Shown in pieces: positions 28,388-36,704 of a stretch of 64,000 bases of DNA. Each line of letters starts with the position of its first letter. The stretch's first letter is position 1. The notes below the pieces were generated by a model, which saw only the letters and a program-made list of their open reading frames with translations, did no database searches and was not told the DNA's origin. The stretch covers positions 1-64,000 of the forward strand of contig NZ_JAIUCY010000012.1 of NCBI RefSeq assembly GCF_020179755.1, written 5' to 3'. The DNA comes from Herbaspirillum sp. alder98 (GTDB lineage: Bacteria; Pseudomonadota; Gammaproteobacteria; Burkholderiales; Burkholderiaceae_D). The position numbers were made by a program, and so were the translations under genes.

Positions 28388-28971
28388 GGCCCGCCCTTGA
28401 AACTCAATGGCAGGCCGGCGGCCACCCAGTGCACCTGTTCGCACACCGCCGCTACCGACTGGTTCAAGCGCCCTGCCTCATCGACGAACCAGCGCGAGAC
28501 CGCCCCCTGCGGCACGATGCCCATGCCGACTTCGTTGGACACCAGGATCACCCGGCCCGGCGCCTCCTGCAGCGCGCGCAGGAAGTCGACCCGCTCCAGC
28601 GTGAAGGCGGTGGGCGCGATGATCGGCCCCATCTCGGGAAATTCGATGCCGTCGGCAAACAGCAGGTTCGACAACCAGACGGTCAGGCAATCGACCAGCA
28701 CCACGTTGTCGGCACGGCCATGCTCACGCAGCGCGCGGCCCAGCGCCATCGGCTCTTGCACCGTGCGCCACTGCCCGCCCAGGGCATCGCGGCGGGCCCG
28801 ATGCTGTTCGATGCGGAGCTGCATCTCGGCGTCGGTGCGCCCTGCGGCCGTGGCCAGGTAGATGATTTCACCGGCGTCGGCCGCCGCCAGCGCCAGCCGC
28901 TCGGCGTGCGCGCTCTTGCCCGAACGGGCGCCGCCGAACACCAGCGTGCGGCGCAGGGATGCGGGGTTCAT
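28381..28971 (-). CDS. cobU: adenosylcobinamide kinase / adenosylcobinamide-phosphate guanylyltransferase
   Basis: 196 residues from ATG 28971, which overlaps the bluB stop by 4 nt (ATGA); an in-frame ATG lies at 28989. The P-loop is GGARSGKS. The histidine in IEQHRARRD corresponds to the guanylylated histidine of Cob[13 protein letters not shown] and [11 protein letters not shown] are typical. It phosphorylates adenosylcobinamide and activates it with GTP for nucleotide loop assembly. Confidence 0.93.
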   Translation of the reverse strand: MNPASLRRTLVFGGARSGKSAHAERLALAAADAGEIIYLATAAGRTDAEMQLRIEQHRARRDALGGQWRTVQEPMALGRALREHGRADNVVLVDCLTVWLSNLLFADGIEFPEMGPIIAPTAFTLERVDFLRALQEAPGRVILVSNEVGMGIVPQGAVSRWFVDEAGRLNQSVAAVCEQVHWVAAGLPLSFKGGPC

Positions 28972-29627
28972 GTCGTCTCTTTCGGCCATTGGTTATCGAA
29001 CACCAGTTCATCCAGGGCGCGCCGCTGGGCCCATTGTTGCTGCTGCAGCATCGGTTCGGCATAGAACGCAGGCACATGCCCCAGGCAGACCACGGCCACG
29101 GCTTGCGCGCCGGATGGCATGCCCAGCAGTTGCCCCAGCGCGACCGGATCGAACAGCGACACCCAGCCCATGCCCAGCCCTTCGGCGCGCGCCGCCAGCC
29201 ACATGTTCTGCAAGGCGCAGGCCAGCGACGCCAGGTCCATCGCCGGCAGCGTGCGGCGGCCGAATACATGGTCCTCGCGCTTATCCATCAGCGCGGCCAC
29301 CAGCAGTTCGCCGCAGTCGAGCACCGCTTCCACCTTGAGCTTCATGAATTCATCTTCGCGCTCGCCCAGCGCCTGCGCGGTCAGCAGGCGTTCTTGCTCG
29401 ACCAGGGCGTGGATCGCGCGGCGCAGCGCGCCATCGCTGATGCGAATGAAACGCCACGGCTGCATGAAGCCCACGCTGGGGCCGGCGTGCGCCGCTTCGA
29501 GCAGGCGCGCCAGCAAGGCCGGGTCGACTGCCTCGTCGCTGAAATGGCGCATGTCGCGACGCTCGCGAATGGCCCGATAGACGGCATCGATCTCGCTTTG
29601 CGCATAGCGATGGGTGGCCGCGTTCAT
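28968..29627 (-). CDS. bluB: 5,6-dimethylbenzimidazole synthase
   Basis: 219 residues. This nitroreductase-fold enzyme cannibalises reduced FMN with O2 to make the lower ligand of B12, so its presence implies an aerobic lifestyle. RRDMRHF, GPSVGFMQPWRFI and MDLASLACALQNMWLAARAEGLGMGWVSLF are BluB-like. The ATG 29627 overlaps the cobB stop by 4 nt. Its location inside the operon supports DMB as the lower base. Confidence 0.92.
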   Translation of the reverse strand: MNAATHRYAQSEIDAVYRAIRERRDMRHFSDEAVDPALLARLLEAAHAGPSVGFMQPWRFIRISDGALRRAIHALVEQERLLTAQALGEREDEFMKLKVEAVLDCGELLVAALMDKREDHVFGRRTLPAMDLASLACALQNMWLAARAEGLGMGWVSLFDPVALGQLLGMPSGAQAVAVVCLGHVPAFYAEPMLQQQQWAQRRALDELVFDNQWPKETT

Positions 29628-30958
29628 GTCGCCGACCCGCCCAGCAAGGCTGCCACGGTGCGCGGTGCGGAGCGGAAATAGCCGTGCAGGTAGCTGGCCG
29701 TGACCTGATTGCGGCGGTACACCACCTCGCCCTCGGACGAATCGAACAGTCGCTCGCCGCGCGCCAGAAACTGCGCCCCGACCACCGCCCGCGAATAATG
29801 AAAGGTATGGCAGCGCATGTGCTCGCCCACCGCGCCCGGCAGATTCAGCGCCAGCGTCTGGTAACCCAGGCCCTGCAGCCGTGGCTGCACGGTGGCCTGC
29901 CCGGGCAGGATGCCGCACATGGCGCCGCTGGCGCCGTCCTGGCCGATCACCGTATCCAGCAGGTAGAGCATGCCGCCGCACTCGGCATACAGCGCGCGCC
30001 CTGCCTCGGCGTGCGCGCGCAGGCCGCTCTTGGTGACGCTGCCGGCTTCAAGCGTCGCCAGGTGCAGTTCGGGATAACCGCCCGGCAGCCATACGGCGTC
30101 GCACGGCGGCAGCGGATCGTCGGCCAGCGGCGAGAAGAAAGCCAGGGTCGCACCCATGCCTTCGAGCACGGCCAGGTTGGCACCGTAGATGAACGAGAAT
30201 GCGGCGTCGCGCGCCACCGCGATGGTGCGCCCTTCCAGCAGGCGCGGCAGGGGCTTGTCGGGCGGCGGCGTGCCGAAGTCGACCGGCGCCGGCAGGTTGG
30301 CCAGCGAGGTGCTGGACATGCGATCGGCCAGGGCATCCAGGCGCGCATCGAGGTCGGCGATTTCGGGGGCGGCCACCAGGCCCAGGTGACGCTCTGGCAG
30401 CGAAAACTGCATGTCGCGCTGCAGGCCGGTCAGCAGCGGCACTGCCGGGCGCGCATTCTGCAAGCCCTGGCGCAACATCTGGGCGTGGCGCGGGCTGGCC
30501 ACGCCATTGGCCAGCACGCCGGCAAAGCGCAGCTCGGGCCGATAGCTCACCAGGCCTTGCGCCAGCGCCCCGGCGGTCTGCGCCATGCCACGCGCATTGA
30601 TCACGGCGATCACCGGAATGCCCAGCAGATGCGCCAGGTCGGCGCTGCTGGGTTCGCCGTCGTAGAGCCCCATGACGCCTTCGACCAGGATCATGTCGGC
30701 CTCGGCGGCGGCCAGCGCCACCTGGCGGCGGCAATGGTCTTCACCGCCCAGCCACAGGTCGAGGTTGTGCACCGGATGGCCGCTGGCCTGTTCCAGCACC
30801 ATCGGATCGAGAAAATCGGGGCCGGTCTTGAACACCCGGATCTTCTTGCCGTCGCGCCGGTAAAGCCGCGCCAGCGCAGCGGTGATGGTGGTCTTGCCGT
30901 GACCCGAGCCCGGTGCCGAGATAAACAGTGCGGGGCAGCGGTAATCGCTGTGTTGCAT
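29624..30958 (-). CDS. cobB: cobyrinic acid a,c-diamide synthase
   Basis: 444 residues. It amidates carboxylates a and c. The N-terminal ATP domain has SAPGSGHGKTT, FKTGPDFLDP and VEGVMGLYDG. The C-terminal glutaminase domain has the nucleophile in YAECGGMLYL and the histidine in SYLHGYFRS. The length fits CobB/CbiA (about 430-460). It overlaps both neighbours by 4 nt. Confidence 0.93.
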   Translation of the reverse strand: MQHSDYRCPALFISAPGSGHGKTTITAALARLYRRDGKKIRVFKTGPDFLDPMVLEQASGHPVHNLDLWLGGEDHCRRQVALAAAEADMILVEGVMGLYDGEPSSADLAHLLGIPVIAVINARGMAQTAGALAQGLVSYRPELRFAGVLANGVASPRHAQMLRQGLQNARPAVPLLTGLQRDMQFSLPERHLGLVAAPEIADLDARLDALADRMSSTSLANLPAPVDFGTPPPDKPLPRLLEGRTIAVARDAAFSFIYGANLAVLEGMGATLAFFSPLADDPLPPCDAVWLPGGYPELHLATLEAGSVTKSGLRAHAEAGRALYAECGGMLYLLDTVIGQDGASGAMCGILPGQATVQPRLQGLGYQTLALNLPGAVGEHMRCHTFHYSRAVVGAQFLARGERLFDSSEGEVVYRRNQVTASYLHGYFRSAPRTVAALLGGSAT

Positions 30959-31560
30959 CAGAATTCCACGCCTTTCTGGGCTTTCACGCCTTGTTCCTTG
31001 TAGGGGTGCTTGATGGGTCGCATCTCGCTGACCAGGTCGGCCAGTTCGATCAATGCGTCCGGGGCATGACGCCCGGTGACCACGATGTGCAGCATCTCGC
31101 GCCGGGCGGCAAAGGTGGCCAGCACCTGCTCCAGGTCGAGATACTGGTACTTCAGCACGATATTGAGTTCATCCAGGATCACCATGTCGTAGCTGGGATC
31201 GGCGATCATGCGTTGCGCCTCGGCCCAGCCGCGTTCGGCGGTGCGGGTGTCGGCCTCGCGATCCTGGGTGTCCCAGGTATAGCCCTCGCCCACCACGTGG
31301 AAATCGCAATTGGCGTGGCTGCCCAGGAAGTCGCGCTCGGCGCTGTACAGGGCGCCCTTGATGAACTGCACCACGCCCAGCTTCATGCCATGCCCGAGAA
31401 TGCGCATGCCCATGCCGAAGGCGGCGCTGGACTTGCCCTTGCCGGTGCCGGTATTGACCATCAGCAGGCCCTTCTCGCGCTGGGCGGCGGCCTTCTTCTT
31501 TTCGAAACCCTCTTTGTGACGCTGGGTCATGCGCTTGTGCGATTCGGGATCGGTTTTCAT
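30958..31560 (-). CDS. cobO: cob(I)yrinic acid a,c-diamide adenosyltransferase
   Basis: 200 residues. It transfers the 5'-deoxyadenosyl group from ATP to Co(I). The P-loop TGTGKGKSSAAFGMGMRILGHG and ILDELNIVLKY identify the CobO/BtuR type rather than the PduO type. It overlaps cobW and cobB by 4 and 1-3 nt, respectively. A lysine-rich N-terminal helix (KRMTQRHKEGFEKKKAAAQ) is usual for the family. Confidence 0.94.
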   Translation of the reverse strand: MKTDPESHKRMTQRHKEGFEKKKAAAQREKGLLMVNTGTGKGKSSAAFGMGMRILGHGMKLGVVQFIKGALYSAERDFLGSHANCDFHVVGEGYTWDTQDREADTRTAERGWAEAQRMIADPSYDMVILDELNIVLKYQYLDLEQVLATFAARREMLHIVVTGRHAPDALIELADLVSEMRPIKHPYKEQGVKAQKGVEF

Positions 31561-32687
31561 TTCCAGTCGGTTCCTGTGAGTTCGGTCAGCAGCTGCGCGA
31601 CCTTCGCGCGGCTGGGATGGTAGCCGATGATGACCAGTTCCGAGCGCGCATCCACGGCCCGGCCCGGCTGGCTTTCGACCAGCGCCACCCGGGCCCGCAC
31701 GCCCTGCACCAGCAGCGACCTGTTGCTGCCGGCATGCACGAAACCCTTGGCGCGCAGGATCGGTTCGGCCAGCGCGGCGGCGGTCAGCGCCTGCTGCAAT
31801 TGCTGCGGGTCTTGCGGCGCGTCGCTACGCAAGGTGAACGACAGCCAGCCCGGGTCCTGCTCGTGAAAGTGGCGATGCGTCGCCAGGCCATGACTGTGGG
31901 CGGCCAGGCCCGAATGGGCATGACCGTTGAGCCGTCCCTGGTCGGCCAGCACCGCGCTGCGCTCGCCGGGCATGCCCAGCGGCGTGTAGTGGTGATGCAC
32001 GGCGGCGCCCGCCTGGTGCAGGCGCAAGCCGAGCGCCAGGCGAATATCGAGCCGCGCGCCATAGGCCAGTTCGAGAAAGCGCACATTGGGCGCCAGCGCC
32101 CGCACCTGCTGTTCGGCCTGCAACAGCTGCGACTCGTCCATCGCATCGATCTTGTTGAGCACCACCACGTCGGCGCATTCGAGCTGCTGGCGAAACAGCA
32201 CCGCGCTGGCGTCGAGGGCGGCGTTATCGGTGGCCGGCTGCTCCAGCAGCAAGGGCGTGTCGACCACCGCCAGCGTGGCGTCGAGCACGAAATGCGGCGC
32301 CAGTTGCGGCGACTGCAATACTTCCATCACCGCGCTGGGCAGCGCCAGGCCGGAGGTCTCGATCAGGACATGATCGATCTGCGCCCGCCGCGCGGCCAGC
32401 GCCAGCATGGCCGGCACGAAGTGCTCGTCGTCGCCGTAGGCGATGAGGCCATGGGCGAAGTCCTGCACCTGCACCGCGCTGCTGCCGTCGGGCCGTTCGC
32501 TGCGCAACAGGTCGCCATCGATGGCGACTTCGCCGAATTCGTTGATCAGCAATGCCAGGCGCCGCGTCTGCCGACGCCGCACCAGGTCGCGCAGCAAGGT
32601 GGTCTTGCCGGCCCCGAGAAAGCCCGTGACCACCGTCACCGGAATCGGCGGCAGCGGCGGCGGCAGGCCCTGGTCGGATGGCAGCAT
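31557..32687 (-). CDS. cobW: CobW-type COG0523 GTPase lacking the CxCC motif
   Basis: 376 residues. G3E-family GTPase thought to deliver cobalt to CobN. Walker A TGFLGAGKTT, NEFGEVAIDG, ETSGLALPSAV and base-recognition LNKIDAMDE are intact, and the C-terminal CobW domain is present. Where family members have GCxCC, residues 78-85 read AHGLIAYG, with none of the three cysteines. A histidine-rich stretch at about 230-275 (HHHYT, NGHAHSGLAAHSHG, HRHFHEQ) could bind metal instead. It starts 3 nt before the upstream cobJK stop region ends. Confidence 0.88.
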   Translation of the reverse strand: MLPSDQGLPPPLPPIPVTVVTGFLGAGKTTLLRDLVRRRQTRRLALLINEFGEVAIDGDLLRSERPDGSSAVQVQDFAHGLIAYGDDEHFVPAMLALAARRAQIDHVLIETSGLALPSAVMEVLQSPQLAPHFVLDATLAVVDTPLLLEQPATDNAALDASAVLFRQQLECADVVVLNKIDAMDESQLLQAEQQVRALAPNVRFLELAYGARLDIRLALGLRLHQAGAAVHHHYTPLGMPGERSAVLADQGRLNGHAHSGLAAHSHGLATHRHFHEQDPGWLSFTLRSDAPQDPQQLQQALTAAALAEPILRAKGFVHAGSNRSLLVQGVRARVALVESQPGRAVDARSELVIIGYHPSRAKVAQLLTELTGTDWK

Positions 32688-32690
32688 GGC

Positions 32691-34241
32691 TCAGGCTCCC
32701 AGCCAATCGGCCAGTTGCCGATGCACCGCGTCGAAGTCGCCGGCCACGGCCGGATAGTCCAACGCCGGACGACGCACCGTCAGCACCGGGATACCCAAGG
32801 CCTGGGCCGCGTCGAGCTTGGCGCGATAGCCGCCGGCTTCGCCGGAATCCTTGGTCACCACGCAATCAATCTGCCAGTCGCGCCACAGCGCTTCATTGAA
32901 GCTGCGCGAGAACGGCCCTTGCATGGCGCACAGGTTGGCGCGCGGCAGGCCCAGTTCGAGCGCCCGGCTGACGAATTGGGGATCGGCCGTGACCCGCGCA
33001 AACCACTCGTGCTCGCCGGCGCCCGGCGCTTGCACGAAGCTGGCCAGGTCCTTGGAACCGGTGGCCAGAAAGATGCGACGCCCCATCTGCATGGCGCGCT
33101 GTGCGGCCTGCGCCATGTCGTCGCAGGCCAGCACGTCGTCGGCCGCCAGCTGGCTCGGGCGTTCATAGCGCAGATAGGCGATGCCCAGTTCGCGCGACAG
33201 CTCCATCAACTGCTGCGACATCTGGGTGGCAAACGGATGGGTGGCGTCCACCAGCACCCGCGCCTGGCTTTGCCGCAAGGCCTGGCGACGCGCTTCCACG
33301 CCCTGGCGACCGGCCCAGACGAACGCGCCCGGGCAATCCTGCTGGGCCAGCTCGCCACCGTATCCGGTCGCCGCCGACACCACCACGGGCTGTGCGCTGG
33401 CGGCCAGTTGCGCGGCCAGCGCATTGCCGTCGCTGGTGCCGGCAAACACCCACACCGCTTGCGACGGCAATTCAGGGGTATCGGGCTCCGGCTGCTGGCC
33501 CTGGGTCCAGTCGTTATAGCCACGGGGCGTGAAGATCCAGTCACGCTTGCGCTGGGTGAAGCGGTTGCCGATGACGATGCTGGTGAGCATGTCGAACTGC
33601 AGCGCCGGCAATTCGTCGAGCCGGTAGATCGCCACTTGCTGGCCTGGGCGATAGGCGTTCCTGACCACGCCGCACAGCGTATGCGGCGCCTTGTGCTGCA
33701 GCATCAGTTGCAGGATGCGATAGACACCTTCCTGGCGCCCGGCGCTTTGCACGTTGTACAGCACGCAGGCCAGGTCGGCCTGGGCGATATGGCTGGCGCG
33801 CTGCTCGATCCACTCCCACGGGCACAGCAGGTTCGACAGCGACAGCGTGGCGAAGTCGTGCGACAGGGGCGAACCCAGCAGCGAGGCGCAAGCATTGGCC
33901 GAGGTCACGCCGGGGATGACGTTGACCTCGTAGGTATCGTCCTCGCGCATGTCGTCGAAGGCCAGGGCAGCCATGGCATAAATGCCGATGTCGCCGCTGG
34001 AGACCAGCGACACGCGACGACCGGCGCGCGCCTGCTCGATGGCCAGCAAGGCCCGTTCGCGTTCCTGCGTCAAGGGCGGGCTATGGATTTCCTTGCCTTC
34101 GATATGGGGCGCGATCCAGCGCAGGTAAAGCTCGTAGGCCACGATGACCTCACTGTCGCGCAAGGCCTCGATGGCGCGCGGCACGATCATCTGTTCGAAG
34201 CCCGGCCCCACCGAGACCAGGTTGAGTACACCTTTGTTCAC
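32691..34241 (-). CDS. cobJ: fused precorrin-3B C17-methyltransferase (CobJ) and precorrin-6A reductase (CobK)
   Basis: 516 residues. The first ~250 are a CobJ/CbiH methyltransferase: LVSVGPGFEQM, SSGDIGIYAMA, VIPGVTSANACASLLGSPLSHDF and PHTLCGVVRNA. The rest, after a Gln/Pro/Glu linker, is CobK/CbiJ: VFAGTSDGNALA, VDATHPFATQMS and VTKDSGEAGGYRAKLDAA. It contracts the ring with C17 methylation and, two or more steps later, reduces precorrin-6A. Both halves keep their motifs. A repeat element separates it from cbiG upstream, the only sizeable gap in the operon's distal half. Confidence 0.92.
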   Translation of the reverse strand: MNKGVLNLVSVGPGFEQMIVPRAIEALRDSEVIVAYELYLRWIAPHIEGKEIHSPPLTQERERALLAIEQARAGRRVSLVSSGDIGIYAMAALAFDDMREDDTYEVNVIPGVTSANACASLLGSPLSHDFATLSLSNLLCPWEWIEQRASHIAQADLACVLYNVQSAGRQEGVYRILQLMLQHKAPHTLCGVVRNAYRPGQQVAIYRLDELPALQFDMLTSIVIGNRFTQRKRDWIFTPRGYNDWTQGQQPEPDTPELPSQAVWVFAGTSDGNALAAQLAASAQPVVVSAATGYGGELAQQDCPGAFVWAGRQGVEARRQALRQSQARVLVDATHPFATQMSQQLMELSRELGIAYLRYERPSQLAADDVLACDDMAQAAQRAMQMGRRIFLATGSKDLASFVQAPGAGEHEWFARVTADPQFVSRALELGLPRANLCAMQGPFSRSFNEALWRDWQIDCVVTKDSGEAGGYRAKLDAAQALGIPVLTVRRPALDYPAVAGDFDAVHRQLADWLGA

Positions 34242-34267
34242 TGCTGTTCCTTTTACTGTTATCTCTA

Positions 34268-34363
34268 CACCGTCGTCCTGACGAACGTCAGGACCCGGCG
34301 TCTTATCGCCATCGCCGATACGCCATCAACGTCACTGGGTCCCGGCCTGCGCCGGGACGACGA
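34268..34363. repeat. palindromic intergenic repeat, copy B, inside the cob operon
   Basis: Hairpin gtcctgacgaacgtcaggac (34275-34294) and hairpin gtcccggc/gccgggac (34339-34358) are the same two modules as at 21219-21302, but in swapped order and separated by about 45 nt. It fills most of the 131-nt gap between cbiG and cobJK. A read-through RNA would fold both stems. Confidence 0.8.
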
Positions 34364-34372
34364 TAAGCTGCA

Positions 34373-35167
34373 TCATTTCCAGCCAGTTTCATCCTCGACC
34401 ACCGCCACCGTCACGCCGTCGAACGCCGTCTTGCCCAGCGCCAGTCGCCCACGCGGGCTGGCGATCAGCGCCGCCGGTTCGCATACGCCCTCCACGCCCA
34501 CGTTCTGCAGCACCCAGTCCGACGATTTGCCGACCCAGGCGCGCTGCGCGATCTGCGCTGTCGAGATCACCCGCAGCGGCAGGTCGTGGGTGGCGCAGAA
34601 CGCCAGCAGGCCCGGCTCTTCTGCCTTGATATCGATGGTGGCCACTTCGCGCACCTGCTGCAACGTGGCCTCGGGGCACTGCGCCAGGGCCTGCGTCACC
34701 GCGGCCGTAATGCGCTCGGCCGAGACGCCACGGCGACAACCGATGCCCAGCACCAGCGGCTTGATCGCTTCGGTGGCGGTGGTGACCACCGGTTGCGCAC
34801 CGGTCAATTGCGCCACCCGATAGGCCAGGCGATTGGCGCCGCCTTCGTGACCGGCCAGCAGCGAGATGGCGAAGCGCGCCGCTTCGTCCAGCACCACCAC
34901 CGCCGGGTCGCTATGCTTGTCCTGCGGCAGCCCATCCAGGAAGCGCACCGCGATACCGCTGGCGCCCACCATGATCCACTGCCGGTGACGCCGGTAGGCC
35001 AGTGCAAACTGCTGGCGCTGGGACAGCACCACGGCGCTACCGACCGCATGCAACCAGGGCCGGTACAAGGTGCCGCCCAACGTGGCCTGCAGGTGCAGCG
35101 CCAGCGCTTCGGCCTCGCCCCGCACCGGCCACAGGCCCAGCTCGTCGGACACCGGCGGCGGGGTCAT
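34373..35167 (-). CDS. cbiG: CbiG/CobE-type cobalamin protein (no central domain)
   Basis: 264 residues from ATG 35167, which overlaps the cobM stop by 4 nt. The N-terminal part carries the CbiG_N pattern (VGASGIAVRFLDG, DKHSDPAVVVLDE, LLAGHEGGANRLA, VVTTATEA). The C-terminal part is CbiG_C/CobE (LGIGCRRGVSAERITAAV). The central CbiG domain of the ~350-residue enzymes is absent. CbiG opens the lactone of cobalt-precorrin-5A in the anaerobic route; CobE has an unclear role in the aerobic route. Which role applies here is open. Confidence 0.85.
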   Translation of the reverse strand: MTPPPVSDELGLWPVRGEAEALALHLQATLGGTLYRPWLHAVGSAVVLSQRQQFALAYRRHRQWIMVGASGIAVRFLDGLPQDKHSDPAVVVLDEAARFAISLLAGHEGGANRLAYRVAQLTGAQPVVTTATEAIKPLVLGIGCRRGVSAERITAAVTQALAQCPEATLQQVREVATIDIKAEEPGLLAFCATHDLPLRVISTAQIAQRAWVGKSSDWVLQNVGVEGVCEPAALIASPRGRLALGKTAFDGVTVAVVEDETGWK

Positions 35168-35961
35168 GGCGTCACATCCTCGGCCTGCGCCTCGGCGTTC
35201 AGTTTCTTGGGCACCCGGAACAGGTGCGTGAATTGCTTCGAATACAGGCTGGACTCGGCGATCTGCTCGCGGTCCAGCGCCGCGCCCACCAGCATCATGG
35301 TGGTCAGGTTCCACTCGCCGCGACGGTTTTCGTCGATCACCTTCTCAAGCGTGCCCTGGTAGATGCGCTGCTCCGGCCAACTGGCTCGGTACACCAGCGT
35401 CACCGGCGTCGTCGGCGGATAGTGCAGCAGCAGGTCGCGCACGATCTTGGCCAGGTGCGGCCCCGACAGGAAGATGCACATGGTGGCGCGGTGCGCCGCC
35501 AGTGAAGCGATCGACTCGGACTCGGGCACGGCCGAAGCGCGGCCCGACACCCGCGTCAGGATCACGCTCTGCGACACCTCGGGCTTGGTCAGCTCGGCCG
35601 ACACGGCGGCCGCCGCTGCGGTGAAGGACGATACCCCCGGCACCACTTCATAGGCGATGCCGAGCGCATCCAGGCGACGCATCTGCTCGGCAGTGGCGCC
35701 GTAGATCGCCGGGTCGCCCGAGTGCAGGCGCACCACGTCGATGTCCTCTTGCTGGGCGCGCACATAGCAGGCCTGCTGTTGCTCGAGATCAAGCGCGGCG
35801 GTGTCGATCAGCTCGGCGCCCGGCTGGCAGTGCTCCAGCATGGCGGTCGGCACCAGCGATCCGGCATACAGCACCATGCGCACCTGGCCCAGCAAACGCG
35901 CGCCGCGCAAAGTGATCAGGTCAGCCGCGCCGGGACCGGCGCCGATGAAATAGACTTTCAT
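35164..35961 (-). CDS. cobM: precorrin-4 C11-methyltransferase
   Basis: 265 residues. SAM-dependent tetrapyrrole methylase fold with VYFIGAGPGAADLITLRGARLL, LHSGDPAIYGATAEQ and PGVSSFTAAAAAVSAELT, which are CobM/CbiF motifs; SQSVILTRVSGRA is also diagnostic. The start overlaps the cobI stop by 4 nt. Confidence 0.93.
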   Translation of the reverse strand: MKVYFIGAGPGAADLITLRGARLLGQVRMVLYAGSLVPTAMLEHCQPGAELIDTAALDLEQQQACYVRAQQEDIDVVRLHSGDPAIYGATAEQMRRLDALGIAYEVVPGVSSFTAAAAAVSAELTKPEVSQSVILTRVSGRASAVPESESIASLAAHRATMCIFLSGPHLAKIVRDLLLHYPPTTPVTLVYRASWPEQRIYQGTLEKVIDENRRGEWNLTTMMLVGAALDREQIAESSLYSKQFTHLFRVPKKLNAEAQAEDVTP

Positions 35962-36704
35962 GATTGTCCTTTCGATTCATGTCGCTTCTCTTGTGGCGTC
36001 TTGCGGATCAGCAACACGGCCAGGTAACCACTGGCGCTGGCCGCGTCCAGCGCGCTGACATCGTTGGCCAGCACCTGGTCGGACAGCCCGATGCGGCGGG
36101 CAAAGGCGCAGTGGCGGGCAATGCCCATCTCGTTGAGCAACGCCAGCACCCACGGCAGGCGCGCGCCCACCTTCATCAGCACCACGATGTCGTGGCTGTC
36201 GATCTCGGCGCGCAGGCTGGCCGCGTCGTCCGGACAGGGCAGGATCAGCGTGCGTTCCTTGCCCACGCCCAGCGGCCAATGCAGCGCTGCGGCAGCCGCC
36301 GCGTAACTGGTGATGCCGGGATAGGTCACGCAATCGGCCTGCGGCAACAGGTCTCGCACCGCCGCCAGCACATAGCCATAAGTAGAATAGGTCAGCGCGT
36401 CGCCAATGGTCAAATACGCCACCTGCAGCCCGGCCTGCAATTGCGCCGCCAGCTCTGCGCCCAACTGGGCGTAATGTTCTTGCAGGACCTGGCGATCGGG
36501 GTCCATGTTGAATTCGATTTCGCGCAGGCGGCTGCGCTCGAACTCGATGCCGTCCAGGCACTGCAGCGCCACCGACAGGTCGGCGCCGCGTGCACGCGGC
36601 AGGTAGATCACGTCAGCCGAGCGCAGCGCGGCCAGCGCGGCCAGCGGCAGGTAGCCGCTCGGGCCCGGCCCCACGCCGATGCCGATCAGTCGTCCGGCGC
36701 TCAT
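35958..36704 (-). CDS. cobI: precorrin-2 C20-methyltransferase
   Basis: 248 residues from ATG 36704, 4-nt overlap with the cbiD stop. LIGIGVGPGPSGYLPLAALAAL, the TIGDALTYSTYGYV segment and YPGITSYAAAAAALHWPL match CobI/CbiL. It commits precorrin-2 to corrin synthesis. The longer frame to 36845 lies within cbiD and is not used. Confidence 0.92.
   Translation of the reverse strand: MSAGRLIGIGVGPGPSGYLPLAALAALRSADVIYLPRARGADLSVALQCLDGIEFERSRLREIEFNMDPDRQVLQEHYAQLGAELAAQLQAGLQVAYLTIGDALTYSTYGYVLAAVRDLLPQADCVTYPGITSYAAAAAALHWPLGVGKERTLILPCPDDAASLRAEIDSHDIVVLMKVGARLPWVLALLNEMGIARHCAFARRIGLSDQVLANDVSALDAASASGYLAVLLIRKTPQEKRHESKGQS

Noticed and set aside
31617..34823. A ~1070-codon open frame on the plus strand opposite cobW, cobJK and cbiG
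   Set aside because: Composition is shadow-like and it runs through the intergenic repeat; the minus-strand genes carry clear motifs.
34373..35314. Longer start for cbiG at 35314
   Set aside because: The extra 49 codons lie within cobM in another frame, and the ATG at 35167 forms the ATGA overlap used throughout the operon.
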